Positions 9,059 to 19,111 of a stretch of DNA of 64,000 nt are shown here, piece by piece (within the stretch, counting starts at the first letter, position 1; the number at the start of each line of letters is the position of its first letter). The DNA lies in NCBI GenBank assembly GCA_900473915.1, contig UCNG01000022.1, positions 84,687-148,686 on the forward strand, read 5' to 3'. Source of the stretch: Hyphomicrobiales bacterium. Its GTDB lineage: Bacteria; Pseudomonadota; Alphaproteobacteria; Rhizobiales; Rhizobiaceae. The notes under the pieces are model-generated. The model had not been told where the DNA came from. It saw only the letters and a list, made by a program, of their open reading frames with translations, and did no database searches. Made by a program: the position numbers and the translations under genes.

Positions 9059-9158
9059 CTGGACCGATGCTGTGGATAAATACGGACCGATAAAATTCTA
9101 ATTAAATGCAACTGTCTGCGTGAAATGAATGGCAACAGGTTTCGGCTAGTGTGTTCTC

Positions 9159-9344
9159 ATGAAACAGAAATATGAACGCATTCTTGAACCAACGGACACC
9201 TGGGCGATCTTCGATACGTCCACCGGCGAACCCGTCATCATGGGAACCCGCTTGCTGATCGGCCTCTCTGAAAGTGAAGCTGAAGAGCTTTTGGCAATTC
9301 TCAATGCCCCGCCCAAGGGACGCAACAAGCAGTCCGCCGCCTGA
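9159..9344 (+). CDS. Small conserved-looking protein, function unknown
   Basis: A 61-residue acidic protein beginning MKQKYERILEPTDTW, with a small predicted beta part (AIFDTSTGEPVIMGTRLL), then a helix (SESEAEELLAILN) and a basic tail. The composition is protein-like and the codon use resembles the neighbours. The Shine-Dalgarno site is weak. It stands alone between two larger genes on different strands. No domain is recognised. Confidence 0.6.
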   Translation: MKQKYERILEPTDTWAIFDTSTGEPVIMGTRLLIGLSESEAEELLAILNAPPKGRNKQSAA

Positions 9345-9371
9345 CCAAAGCCAGGCGTCGGATTATCTCAT

Positions 9372-10058
9372 TCAGGCATCGGTCCAGATAGACAGGGCTT
9401 CGATAACGCTGGGCAGATCCTTGTGGCGATGGATGACGGTCTCCGCACCGGCATCGGTCAGCTTGTCGGCATGACCGGGATAGGTGTGAGCGCCGCCTGT
9501 AAAGCCAATCACACGCATGCCAGCGGCACGCGCGCCCTGAATGCCATGCGCGGAATCTTCAATGACGATGACGTTTTTCGGGTCGACCCCGAAATGCTTG
9601 GCGGCGTACAGAAAAACGTCAGGCGCGGGCTTGGTTTTTTTCGTGCCGACTTCCTTCGCCGAAAAGATGTCGGGTGCAAACAGGTCATAGAGGCCAACGC
9701 GCTTCAGCATGCTTTCCAGACGCTGCCCGGTCGAGTTGGAACAGATGCATTTCGGCAGCTTCAGTGCCGATACCACTTCCACAATATCTTCAACCGCCTG
9801 AACCTCGTTCGCGAGCCTCTCGTCCAGAATTTTTTCGGACTTCTCGAGAAGCGACGCTGAAAGCGGAATCCCGGCTTCGCGCTCTACGGTGAGAAGAATA
9901 TCCTGCCACGTCAAACCAGCGAAACGTTCAGCCATTTCATCCGCGGCGATCTGATAACCGGCTTCGGTGAGAAGAGTGGACTCGACTTCGGCCGCGATGA
10001 TTTCGGAATCCACCAAAACGCCATCGCAATCGAAAATGATGAGGGACGGTGCCGCCAT
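9372..10058 (-). CDS. HAD-superfamily phosphatase (beta-phosphoglucomutase/CbbY-like)
   Basis: About 228 residues. Motif I is FDCDGVLVDSE at the N-terminus with both aspartates. Motif II is ICSNSTG, motif III the lysine in GTKKTKPAPDVF, and motif IV VIEDSAHGIQGARAAG. This is the subfamily I layout with a helical cap, typical of sugar-phosphate phosphatases and beta-phosphoglucomutases. The start is placed at the ATG giving MAAPSLIIFD because AAAGG lies eight bases upstream; an ATG two codons earlier is also possible. The gene is alone, convergent with the small gene at 9159. The substrate is unknown. Confidence 0.88.
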   Translation of the reverse strand: MAAPSLIIFDCDGVLVDSEIIAAEVESTLLTEAGYQIAADEMAERFAGLTWQDILLTVEREAGIPLSASLLEKSEKILDERLANEVQAVEDIVEVVSALKLPKCICSNSTGQRLESMLKRVGLYDLFAPDIFSAKEVGTKKTKPAPDVFLYAAKHFGVDPKNVIVIEDSAHGIQGARAAGMRVIGFTGGAHTYPGHADKLTDAGAETVIHRHKDLPSVIEALSIWTDA

Positions 10059-10163
10059 GATCATAGCCTTTTTATTGGGAGGAGTTGGCACCGGCAGCAG
10101 CCGGAAATACCGAGCTTGAGCTACACCTTTATGGTGGAGCCGTCAAATCGGGTCCGCTCGATT

Positions 10164-11954
10164 TCAGACCTCGCCGGAAACTTCGCGCCGTCGCCGATCC
10201 AGCTCTTCACTGTAGCGGCGCAGCGTGTGTGCTTCACTCAGGAGGCCAAGAACCTTGCGTTCCTGTGCGTTGTTCACCACGGCCAGCGCTTCGCTTTCTG
10301 CCCGGTCGAAACGGACAACGGCTTCCTTGGCGTTCATCTGCGGCAGCAGGAACTCATCCTGATATTTGAGAAGCTCGCGGATGCTGTGTTCACCATCGGA
10401 TGTATCGAAGCTGTCGGCATACACTTCCGGAACCGGAATCATGCCGACATAACGCCCCTCAGCATCCACCGCGATTACGCGCTGCGTCGATCCAAGCGGA
10501 AAATCGTGGCGGAATGTTTCAATATCGGTATCGATCGGCACGGTCCGCACGTCGTGTCGCATCATCCGATTGACGGTGAGGTTCCGTATCCATCCAATAT
10601 CGTGAGCGGACCGGATGGCTTCGCCGCGTAGATGGAAGCGCCACGTCGCGAAGGAATAGCCGAATGTCTTTCGCACCATCAGCGAGGACGAAACCACAGC
10701 GCCGAGCACGAGCATGGAGATCGGAAAGTCGCCGGTCAGCTCCAGCGCGAGGAAAGTCATGGTCATCGGTCCGCCAACGACTGCAACCGCAAGCGAGCTC
10801 ATGCCGATGACGGCATAGACTTCCGGTGCAAGAGCCAGACCGGCTGGCAACACCGCTCCGGCCACTGCGGCAAACAGCTTGCCGGTCAGCGCACCGAGAA
10901 ACAGCGACGCGAAGAACAAACCGCCGCGAAAGCCCGAGCCGATGGAGACGGCAGAAGCGAACGATTTGGTGAGGATCAGGAGCATAAGCGCGGGAATGGT
11001 GATGTTTGCGTTCAGGTCGAGGTGCAAGGCCCCATGGCCTGAAGCCAGAACCTGCGGAGAAAAGAATGCAATCATTCCAACGATGCCGCCGCCGATTGCA
11101 GGCGCCATCACGTTGGGCACCACGCTGCGCCGGGCGAACGTTTCCACAAAAGTAACGCCACGCATGATAAGAATGGCGATGCCCGCCGAAAAGAAACCCA
11201 GAACGAGTGCAGGCACATAGTCGCGTGGCGTGACGTCATTGATCTGGCCGATATCAATGATGAAAGGGGCCCCGCCGATTGCCTGTGTCACCAGAGCTCC
11301 GATGATCGCAGCCACAACGACAGGAGCCAGCGTGGCAATGGAATAGACGCCGATGATGAGTTCGAATGCGTAAAATGCCCCGGTGAGGGGCGCATTGAAG
11401 GCGCTGGCGATGGCTGCCGCAGCACCACAACCGACTAGCGTTCGCAAATCCGCGCGGCGAAGTTTTAGCGCCCGGCCAATGCGGGACGCGAAGCCGCTTG
11501 CAAGCTGCGTATAGGCTGCTTCCAGCCCGACCGATGCACCGAAGCCGTTGGCAATCAGGTTCTGTCCGACGAGAATAAAGCTGTCCGTGAGCGACAGGCG
11601 CCCGCCGTGAAGTGCATTTGCTTCGATCGGGTCAACGATGGGGCGCTTGCGCCAGCGCGCGAGAACCCAGATGACGATCCCCATAAGAATGCCGCCGGCA
11701 AGGGGAGCAATATAAGCGCTTGGTTGCAACGATGCAGCTGAACTGAGTTTTTCACCGGGTTCCAATGCAAAGATTGCCTGGTGCATCCATTGCGAAATGC
11801 TGCCGATCGCAGCAACCATCAGCCCGGAGATGATGCCGATGATCGTACCGGCGATGACGAGACCGATTTCGCTGCCGCGAACCAATGCGCGCATGCGAAA
11901 GGGGACAAAGAGGACACGCAAATATCGATTATGCCGTAGTTCAGCGATATTCAT
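10164..11954 (-). CDS. ClC-family chloride channel/antiporter with C-terminal CBS pair
   Basis: About 596 residues. A voltage-gated-chloride-channel core of roughly ten hydrophobic helices (about 20-440) is followed by two CBS modules (NRMMRHDVRTVP onward), which in related proteins bind adenine nucleotides. The gating-glutamate region reads GASVGLEAAYTQ where most ClC proteins have GREGPxxQ. The later filter segment reads GGLFFASLFLGA where GxFxPSLxxGA is usual, so alanine replaces proline. Whether it carries chloride, fluoride or something else is open. The frame is open to 12161. The ATG at 11954 (MNIAELRHN) gives the family-typical length, but no strong ribosome site supports any one candidate start. 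Confidence 0.85.
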   Translation of the reverse strand: MNIAELRHNRYLRVLFVPFRMRALVRGSEIGLVIAGTIIGIISGLMVAAIGSISQWMHQAIFALEPGEKLSSAASLQPSAYIAPLAGGILMGIVIWVLARWRKRPIVDPIEANALHGGRLSLTDSFILVGQNLIANGFGASVGLEAAYTQLASGFASRIGRALKLRRADLRTLVGCGAAAAIASAFNAPLTGAFYAFELIIGVYSIATLAPVVVAAIIGALVTQAIGGAPFIIDIGQINDVTPRDYVPALVLGFFSAGIAILIMRGVTFVETFARRSVVPNVMAPAIGGGIVGMIAFFSPQVLASGHGALHLDLNANITIPALMLLILTKSFASAVSIGSGFRGGLFFASLFLGALTGKLFAAVAGAVLPAGLALAPEVYAVIGMSSLAVAVVGGPMTMTFLALELTGDFPISMLVLGAVVSSSLMVRKTFGYSFATWRFHLRGEAIRSAHDIGWIRNLTVNRMMRHDVRTVPIDTDIETFRHDFPLGSTQRVIAVDAEGRYVGMIPVPEVYADSFDTSDGEHSIRELLKYQDEFLLPQMNAKEAVVRFDRAESEALAVVNNAQERKVLGLLSEAHTLRRYSEELDRRRREVSGEV

Positions 11955-12175
11955 CACAAAATACACCGGACAAGCGGGCCGCTCGCGTGCCCGCTGCGCA
12001 AATTCAGAAGTTGACGGTCGATCATAGCCAAAAAGGGATAACCAAGCCTTATCGATGGCGAGACGATAACGCCACCATTGCATAGCGATAGCGGCGTTAA
12101 GATGACAGGCGGCAAAATGTTGGGAACACTTGGCGCCGCAAAAGCCCGCAACCGCGGACATTTTCTGGAGATTAA

Positions 12176-13411
<1,236 letters not shown>

Positions 13412-13482
13412 AACCTGTTCGAACTGCCTGCTCGCTGCTCTTAATTCTTTATCGGACGGCCTCCAGCACAGTCTGATGGTGA

Positions 13483-13520
13483 GGCGTTTGAAGCTTCGGC
13501 TTCGAACGCCTTCACTGTTT
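13483..13520. terminator. Hairpin terminator between convergent genes
   Basis: GGCGTTTGAAGC, a TTCG tetraloop and GCTTCGAACGCC form a 12-base stem with one G-T wobble. On the plus side TTCACTGTTTTG follows. It lies between the ends of ccrM (plus) and a HAD gene (minus) and may serve ccrM. Confidence 0.7.
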
Positions 13521-13541
13521 TGAGACCATCGGCGATCAGGC

Positions 13542-14156
13542 TCAGAAAGCGAGACCCAGCGCTTTCAAGTCGGCGCCAAGCTTGCTCGCATCCGTAAAGT
13601 GCACCGCCTGCCAGCCAGCCTGTCTGGCACCATCCACATTGTGCATCGTATCATCAATGAAAAGGGTTGCCGCCGGATCGAGGTCGAAAGAGGCAACATG
13701 ATGATCGTAGATTTCCCGGTCCGGTTTCAGCATGCGGATGTCGCCGGATACAGTGACGCCCCGGCTTTCAGTGAGAAATGGAAACCGGCCTTGCGCTTCA
13801 CGGAAAGTATCCGAAGCGAAATTCGTCAGCATGGTGACGTCGTTGCCGTGGGCAATCAAGCCCCGTAGAACGTCGACGCTGTCTTCATAGGCGTGCGGTA
13901 CCATGCGGTTCCAGTTCTGCCGGAACGCGCGGATATAATCGCTTTTCTCGGGATAGGCATCGATCAGAAGCGCTTCCGCTTCCTGCCAGGTCCGACCGCG
14001 ATCCTGTTCGATATTCCATGCGCTGGTGCAAATATTTTCCAGGAACCAACGTCGTTCCGAGGCGTCAGGAATGATGTCCAGATAGGCAAGTTCAGGATCA
14101 TAATGAATAAGAACCCGGCCTATATCGAAGACTACGTGTTTGATGGGACTGCTCAA
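13542..14156 (-). CDS. HAD-IA family hydrolase, YihX-like
   Basis: A 204-residue HAD phosphatase. Motif I is VVFDIGRVLIHYD: the nucleophile Asp is present and the second position is Gly, as in the YihX glucose-1-phosphatase group (DLGNV). Motif II is MLTNFAS, motif III the lysine in RMLKPDREIYDHH, and motif IV LFIDDTMHNVDGARQAGW. The predicted role is dephosphorylation of a small sugar or nucleotide phosphate. Its ATG overlaps the mutY stop by 4 bases, so the two are very likely translated from one mRNA, with mutY upstream. Confidence 0.88.
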   Translation of the reverse strand: MSSPIKHVVFDIGRVLIHYDPELAYLDIIPDASERRWFLENICTSAWNIEQDRGRTWQEAEALLIDAYPEKSDYIRAFRQNWNRMVPHAYEDSVDVLRGLIAHGNDVTMLTNFASDTFREAQGRFPFLTESRGVTVSGDIRMLKPDREIYDHHVASFDLDPAATLFIDDTMHNVDGARQAGWQAVHFTDASKLGADLKALGLAF

Positions 14157-15247
14157 CGGTATTTTCTCCCCTGTTTGAAAGCTTCAGGCACGGCGGCGGT
14201 AATCGCTTTTTTCATGACAGTCGGCAGTGCTTCCTCGGCAAGCTCGTCCGGCCCGGACCACCAGCCTTCCTTGGACGCAGCCTTGCTGACATTGTCCGAT
14301 CGATAGACAGAGAGCCGCAGTTCGAAATGTGTGAAGACATGCGTGATCGAACCGGTGGCGATCCATCGCGCCGGGAAGGGCGCAGCGCTGACCGTCGCAT
14401 CTCCGTCAATGCGCGCGGTCCAATGGCTGCCCGGAACCTCGGTCATCCCGGCGAGCAGGCCTTCCCCTTTTCGCTTACGCAGAAGGATTGAACCATCGTC
14501 TGCGATGGCAATGAATGCCGCTCCGATGCGTATGGGTTTTTCGGCTTTGGGCGCCTTGACCGGAAACTCCTCCGGGTCGCGCGAGCCAAGAGCCATGCAG
14601 CGGTCATTCAGCGGACAGATCGCGCAAGCTGGACGCCTTGGCGTGCATATGGTTGCGCCCAGATCCATCATCGCCTGTGCAAAATCGCCGGGCCTGTCGC
14701 TTGGGGTCAATTGCCCCATGAGCGCGCGGATTTCCGGCTTTGCTGCGGGCAGTGGCGTGTCGATTGTGTAAAGCCGCGAGATCACACGTTCCACATTGCC
14801 ATCCACGACTGCAACCGCTTCGCCAAACGCGATTGCGGCGATTGCCGCCGAAGTATAGTCGCCGATACCCGGCAGTTCCTTCAAAGCTGCGGCATTGTCT
14901 GGAAACGCGCCGCCATGCTGCATGACGACGGCGTCGGCGCATTTTTTCAGGTTGCGCGCTCGCGAATAGTAACCAAGCCCGGCCCACGCACGCAGGATAT
15001 CGTCCTCGCTCGCCTGTGCCATATCCTGAACGGTGGGCCAGCGCGCTACGAAACTTACAAAGTAGGACTTGACCGCCTCGACCGTTGTCTGCTGAAGCAT
15101 GATTTCGGAGAGCCAGACGCGATAGGGATCAGGCTTAACACCCGATGCCTGTTCAGGTGGGCTCACGCGCCATGGCAAAACACGATGGTGCCGGTCATAC
15201 CAGTGCAGGAGCTTTGTGCTTTGATCGGAAGTGGCGGAATTCAGCAT
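14153..15247 (-). CDS. mutY: A/G-specific adenine DNA glycosylase
   Basis: A 364-residue base-excision repair enzyme that removes adenine mispaired with 8-oxoguanine. Visible are SEIMLQQT with the catalytic glutamate (48), the helix-hairpin-helix LPGIGDYTSAAIAAIAFG and the catalytic aspartate in AVVDGN (149). The 4Fe-4S ligands C201, C208, C211 and C217 (C-x6-C-x2-C-x5-C) are all present. A C-terminal NUDIX-like 8-oxoG recognition domain (IRIGAAFIAIADDGSILLRK onward) completes it. No clear ribosome site precedes the ATG. It is divergent from the polysaccharide genes starting at 15403. Confidence 0.97.
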   Translation of the reverse strand: MLNSATSDQSTKLLHWYDRHHRVLPWRVSPPEQASGVKPDPYRVWLSEIMLQQTTVEAVKSYFVSFVARWPTVQDMAQASEDDILRAWAGLGYYSRARNLKKCADAVVMQHGGAFPDNAAALKELPGIGDYTSAAIAAIAFGEAVAVVDGNVERVISRLYTIDTPLPAAKPEIRALMGQLTPSDRPGDFAQAMMDLGATICTPRRPACAICPLNDRCMALGSRDPEEFPVKAPKAEKPIRIGAAFIAIADDGSILLRKRKGEGLLAGMTEVPGSHWTARIDGDATVSAAPFPARWIATGSITHVFTHFELRLSVYRSDNVSKAASKEGWWSGPDELAEEALPTVMKKAITAAVPEAFKQGRKYR

Positions 15248-15402
15248 GAGAAGGGTATCGGGTAACAGTTGGGCAGCATTCTGATTAATGCCTTATTTTT
15301 ACAATTGATAGAAACAATGCTGTGCATATTTGAACCGTGCGCATAGAAGTTTGTCTATGAGTCTCCTGACATGCCTCATTGCTTTCAGCGGAAAGAGAAT
15401 AA

Positions 15403-16170
15403 GTGGACCGTTCTGTACCTGTCTATGTCATCAATCTTGCCCGTTCTCGAGACCGCTGGGACAGGTTGAAGTCCAGCGCAGATCGGTTTTCCATTAATTT
15501 GAGGCGCATTGAAGCGGTCGAGGGCAAGCTGCTATCTCCTGAGGAACTTGTAGATTTCGATGAGGCTGGGTTCCGCCGCTGGCACGGAAAAATTGCAATG
15601 CCGGCAGAAATAGGCTGTTATTTCAGTCATATCCGGGCCTTGGAAACTATAGTGGATGCACCTGAGCCCTTTGCGGTGATTGTGGAAGATGATATCGTTT
15701 TTACTCCCGCTTTTGCGCCATTCCTCACGCATTTGACAAACACAACAGGCTGGGATGCCGTGAAACTTGTCAATCACCGAACCGCTGCTTTCCAGCCTTT
15801 CAGGAGTGTTGATAGCCGGTTTTCAATTGGCCGTTGCCTGCATGGGCCGCTCGGGAGTTCTGCAGCTTATGTTGTCACCCGGGAAGGGGCTTCGAAATTG
15901 CTGAAAGCGCTTCGTCCCATGCGCCTTCCCTACGATGTCGCATTGGAAAGAGGGTGGGCTGGCGCGTATCAGATTTTCACGACCGACAAGCCGGTCGTTG
16001 AGTTTTCGAATATCGCGATTTCCACCATCGCTGAGGGACGCTCAGCTTACGCCAAGAAACGTTTACCCGCATACAAAAGGATTAGTACGCTTGTCTTTCG
16101 AGCGACTGACTATGTTCGGCGAATCGCTTACGCTTTAAATAAGAAGGTGCTAAAAGAGGCAGAAGGTTGA
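15403..16170 (+). CDS. Glycosyltransferase family 25 protein (LPS-type)
   Basis: A 255-residue GT25 enzyme of the LPS beta-galactosyltransferase type. It starts VPVYVINLARSRDRWDRL, then AEIGCYFSHIRALE and the acidic VIVEDDIVF, the three landmarks of the family. A GSSAAYVVTREGASKLL block follows. It should act on the cytoplasmic face, adding a sugar to LPS core or a similar acceptor; donor and acceptor are not known. The start is GTG with GGAAAGAGA upstream. It is the first gene of a tight plus-strand run whose members overlap by four bases. Confidence 0.88.
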   Translation: MDRSVPVYVINLARSRDRWDRLKSSADRFSINLRRIEAVEGKLLSPEELVDFDEAGFRRWHGKIAMPAEIGCYFSHIRALETIVDAPEPFAVIVEDDIVFTPAFAPFLTHLTNTTGWDAVKLVNHRTAAFQPFRSVDSRFSIGRCLHGPLGSSAAYVVTREGASKLLKALRPMRLPYDVALERGWAGAYQIFTTDKPVVEFSNIAISTIAEGRSAYAKKRLPAYKRISTLVFRATDYVRRIAYALNKKVLKEAEG

Positions 16171-17426
16171 GTTATTTCAAAAAGTCTTTTCTCTTGCGGC
16201 GCCGGGTGGATTCCTGGGTTCTCGGAGTTGCATCGGCGGCAATGCCCATTCGTGTTGGCTTAGGTCCGCTGATCCTTTTCGTCTTTTCATGTATCGGTAT
16301 TTATCTGGCATGCGCCCGTCATGCGACGACGCGCATGTTCGCCAGGAAATTCTATTTGTTCATAATTTTATATGCTGTCTGGTCGTTGGGCCTGATCCTG
16401 TTCCGGGGGGAGCCTTTCAGCGATAACCGGCAGATCGGCTATACGCTGTTGATTGCGATTTTCGCTTTCGCCGGTTCGGGAATGGTGCTTGTCCGGGACC
16501 CTCTGCGAGCTTATGTGCTTGGCGCGCGTGTTGGAACGCTGCTCGCCGTGATAGTCGCGCTCTATCTTTCTGTGACGGATGGGGGGCGTATAGGCGTCGG
16601 CGGCAATCAGGCAGTCTTTGCATTCGTTGCGGGCGTTGCGGCGATTTCGGCAGCGATCCCGCTGCGTGCGGCTTCGCGTTACTTGCCGAATGGTCCGCAG
16701 TGGCTGGTATTGGGTTTTGCAGCGGTTTTGACGTCCGAAACCCGGGCGGTCATCGTGGTGTTGCCGATTTTCGCAGCCGTGGAAATTCTCATCTTCCTGA
16801 AGCGCTTCAGTATCAGGCAACAAGGAGCGGCCTATGCGGTACTGTTTGCAGCAATAGCGGCTCTCGTTGTGGTGGGGCCGGTTGGCAGCATCATTTCCAA
16901 ACGTTTCTCTGGAATGATCGAATATTACGATACTGGGCACGCGGCTGACTGGGAAGACAAGGTTTCGGCAGATATTCGCGAGGTCATGTGGAGGAGTGCG
17001 TCGAATGTTATTGCCGCCCATCCTCTTGCGGGTGTCGGTTCCTATTCAAAGATGGACTATGTGAGGGCTGAGGCGGGCGACAAGGCGTCGATGCTTGACG
17101 GCTTTCGCCATGTCCATAATACGGTGCTCGACGAGTTGCTGAACGACGGCGTTGTCGGTCTCATCTTCATGGCCTGTGCGTTTATCTCCATCTTCCTCTA
17201 TTTGTGGCGAACCGCCGATAGCTGGGCAATGCGGCGAGCCTTGATCTACTTCGCCCTCGTGTGCGGCAGCTACGGGATGTTACACAATCCGCTGTTGCAC
17301 GAGGTGACGATCTCCTCGACCATGTTCTTCCTTGCAGCGCTGAACGCGGCTGCGTCGAGGCGTATCATGGCGGCACGACGCGCCGGACTCACCTCATATG
17401 TTTTAGGAAAGAAATCACCTGCATGA
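16167..17426 (+). CDS. O-antigen ligase/polymerase-like membrane protein
   Basis: A 419-residue integral membrane protein with about ten to eleven hydrophobic helices and a large loop between residues about 240 and 320, ending in a conserved-looking HNTVLDELLNDGVVGLI. This matches the WaaL/Wzy (O-antigen ligase) superfamily, which joins lipid-linked glycans to an acceptor in the periplasm. The start is TTG, overlapping the GT25 stop as TTGA, with AGAGG seven bases upstream. It overlaps the next gene by ATGA. Ligase versus polymerase cannot be decided from sequence alone. Confidence 0.8.
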   Translation: MSYFKKSFLLRRRVDSWVLGVASAAMPIRVGLGPLILFVFSCIGIYLACARHATTRMFARKFYLFIILYAVWSLGLILFRGEPFSDNRQIGYTLLIAIFAFAGSGMVLVRDPLRAYVLGARVGTLLAVIVALYLSVTDGGRIGVGGNQAVFAFVAGVAAISAAIPLRAASRYLPNGPQWLVLGFAAVLTSETRAVIVVLPIFAAVEILIFLKRFSIRQQGAAYAVLFAAIAALVVVGPVGSIISKRFSGMIEYYDTGHAADWEDKVSADIREVMWRSASNVIAAHPLAGVGSYSKMDYVRAEAGDKASMLDGFRHVHNTVLDELLNDGVVGLIFMACAFISIFLYLWRTADSWAMRRALIYFALVCGSYGMLHNPLLHEVTISSTMFFLAALNAAASRRIMAARRAGLTSYVLGKKSPA

Positions 17427-18400
17427 AAGCGATCGTAACGGGTGCCGCCGGGTTCATCGGTTTCCATACCGCGCAACGTCTGCTGGATGAGGGCTGGCAG
17501 GTCGTAGGCATCGACAATGTGAACGACTATTATCCTGTGGCTCTAAAGGAAACGCGTCTTTCCAGGCTGCATATGCGTGAAGGCTTCCGGTTCGCAAAGG
17601 CAGATATCTCGGATGCGGAAGCGTTCAATGCCGCGATTGGAACTGACCGGGATGCCGATATCATCGTGCATCTGGCTGCGCAGGCGGGCGTGCGTTATTC
17701 CATCGAAAACCCTTCGGCCTATATTTCTGCCAATGTTCAGGGACAGGTCACCGTTTTTGAAACTGCACTGAGGCTGGAGAAGCGACCGCCCGTGGTCTAT
17801 GCCAGTTCGTCGTCGGTCTATGGCGCAAACGAAAAGGTGCCTTTTTCCGAAGCCGATCCTGTCGATCATCCGGTTTCGATCTATGCCGCCACAAAGCGCT
17901 CTGGTGAATTGCTGGCCTACTCCTACCGCCACGTACACAAACTCCATTCCACGGGCCTGCGCTTCTTCACGGTTTATGGCCCCTATGGACGACCGGACAT
18001 GGCGCCGTGGCTGTTCACGTCCGCGATCCTCAAGGGGGAGCCAATCCGCGTATTCAACAATGGCGAAATGCAGCGGGATTTTACCTTCGTGGAGGATATC
18101 GTCAGCGGCGTGGTTGGCGCGGTGCGACGCATGCTCGAGACGCCGGAAGAAACAGCGCCTGTCTACAATCTCGGCAACAACCGGCCAGTCATGCTCAACG
18201 ACTTCATATCTGCGATCGAAAAAGCGACCGGCAAGCAGGCGATCCGCAAGCTGGAACCCATGCCGGCTGCCGATGTGCCGCGCACCTATGCCGATATTGC
18301 GCTCGCCGCCCGCGACCTTGGCTTTAGTCCAAAAACGACACTCGATCAGGGGATTCCTTTGTTTGTTGAGTGGTTTCGCGGCTATAATGGAGCGCGATGA
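17423..18400 (+). CDS. NAD-dependent sugar epimerase, UDP-glucuronate 4-epimerase-like
   Basis: About 325 residues, extended short-chain dehydrogenase fold. The Rossmann motif is TGAAGFIGFHTA. The catalytic residues are the serine region ASSSSVYG and the Tyr-Lys pair in YAATKRSGE. The signatures DNVNDYYPVALK and FFTVYGPYGRPDMAP are characteristic of UDP-glucuronate 4-epimerases (LpsL/LspL group), which make UDP-galacturonate. The frame is open further upstream, but ATG at 17423 overlaps the preceding stop by 4 bases and gives the family N-terminus. It supplies a uronic acid sugar to the adjacent glycan genes, by inference. Confidence 0.9.
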   Translation: MKAIVTGAAGFIGFHTAQRLLDEGWQVVGIDNVNDYYPVALKETRLSRLHMREGFRFAKADISDAEAFNAAIGTDRDADIIVHLAAQAGVRYSIENPSAYISANVQGQVTVFETALRLEKRPPVVYASSSSVYGANEKVPFSEADPVDHPVSIYAATKRSGELLAYSYRHVHKLHSTGLRFFTVYGPYGRPDMAPWLFTSAILKGEPIRVFNNGEMQRDFTFVEDIVSGVVGAVRRMLETPEETAPVYNLGNNRPVMLNDFISAIEKATGKQAIRKLEPMPAADVPRTYADIALAARDLGFSPKTTLDQGIPLFVEWFRGYNGAR

Positions 18401-18924
18401 GCGAACAAACCTCCAGGCGCGGTTTCAGGCCGCTTGCGGATATGGCTTCGGGTCTGGTCGACCCGATGCTGCAGAAACGTGCCGGTATCAATCTCGCCTT
18501 GCTTCAGTCGTGGGAAGATATTGTCGGCCCCGCCATTGGCGCAAGCTCGCGCCCGCTGCGCATCATCTGGCCGCGTCGCCTGCATGAGGATGATCCTTTT
18601 TCCCCGGCAACGCTGATTATTGCATGCGAAGGCTTCGCAGCCTTGCAAGTCCAGCATGAGACAGGCGAAATCATCAGTCGTATCAACGGGTTTCTCGGTT
18701 TCTCCGCGGTCGGGCGCATTCGCATCGAGCAGAAACCGCCTCTTATACCGGCCAAACGCCGGGTCAAGCGGCTGGCGCCGCTCGGGCCTGCAGATGAGCG
18801 CCGTATCGACAAGGCGACAGACGCTATTGAAGACGATGCGCTTCGCGCCGCACTTGCCCGTCTTGGCAAGAACATTCTCGCAGAAAAGCGGACCACTGGC
18901 CGAAAGGGCGTCAAGGACAAGTGA
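18397..18924 (+). CDS. DUF721 / DciA-family protein
   Basis: A 175-residue protein with the DUF721 pattern: an N-terminal basic helix, then QSWEDIVGPAIGASSRPLRI and a beta domain with ATLIIACEGFAALQVQHETGEIISRINGF-type content. DciA proteins of this family load the replicative helicase in many bacteria lacking DnaC. That role is established for the family and inferred here. It overlaps the epimerase by ATGA, although their functions look unrelated. It lies upstream of a dsbA-like gene and smc, an arrangement I recall from other alphaproteobacteria. Confidence 0.85.
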   Translation: MSEQTSRRGFRPLADMASGLVDPMLQKRAGINLALLQSWEDIVGPAIGASSRPLRIIWPRRLHEDDPFSPATLIIACEGFAALQVQHETGEIISRINGFLGFSAVGRIRIEQKPPLIPAKRRVKRLAPLGPADERRIDKATDAIEDDALRAALARLGKNILAEKRTTGRKGVKDK

Positions 18925-19111
18925 ATTGTGCTGGCCGCCATAAATTTGATGCAAGCTTTCAGCAGTTTATAAGCGGCACCCTAGTTAATTGTCGCAAATA
19001 TGAAGACAAAAAATGCAAGGCGCTGACTTTCATGTGAACGCTGCGGGTCTAGCGAAGTACGATCTGCCGCTTTAGATTGTGTGTCGAAGTCAACTATTGA
19101 AACAGGACTGG

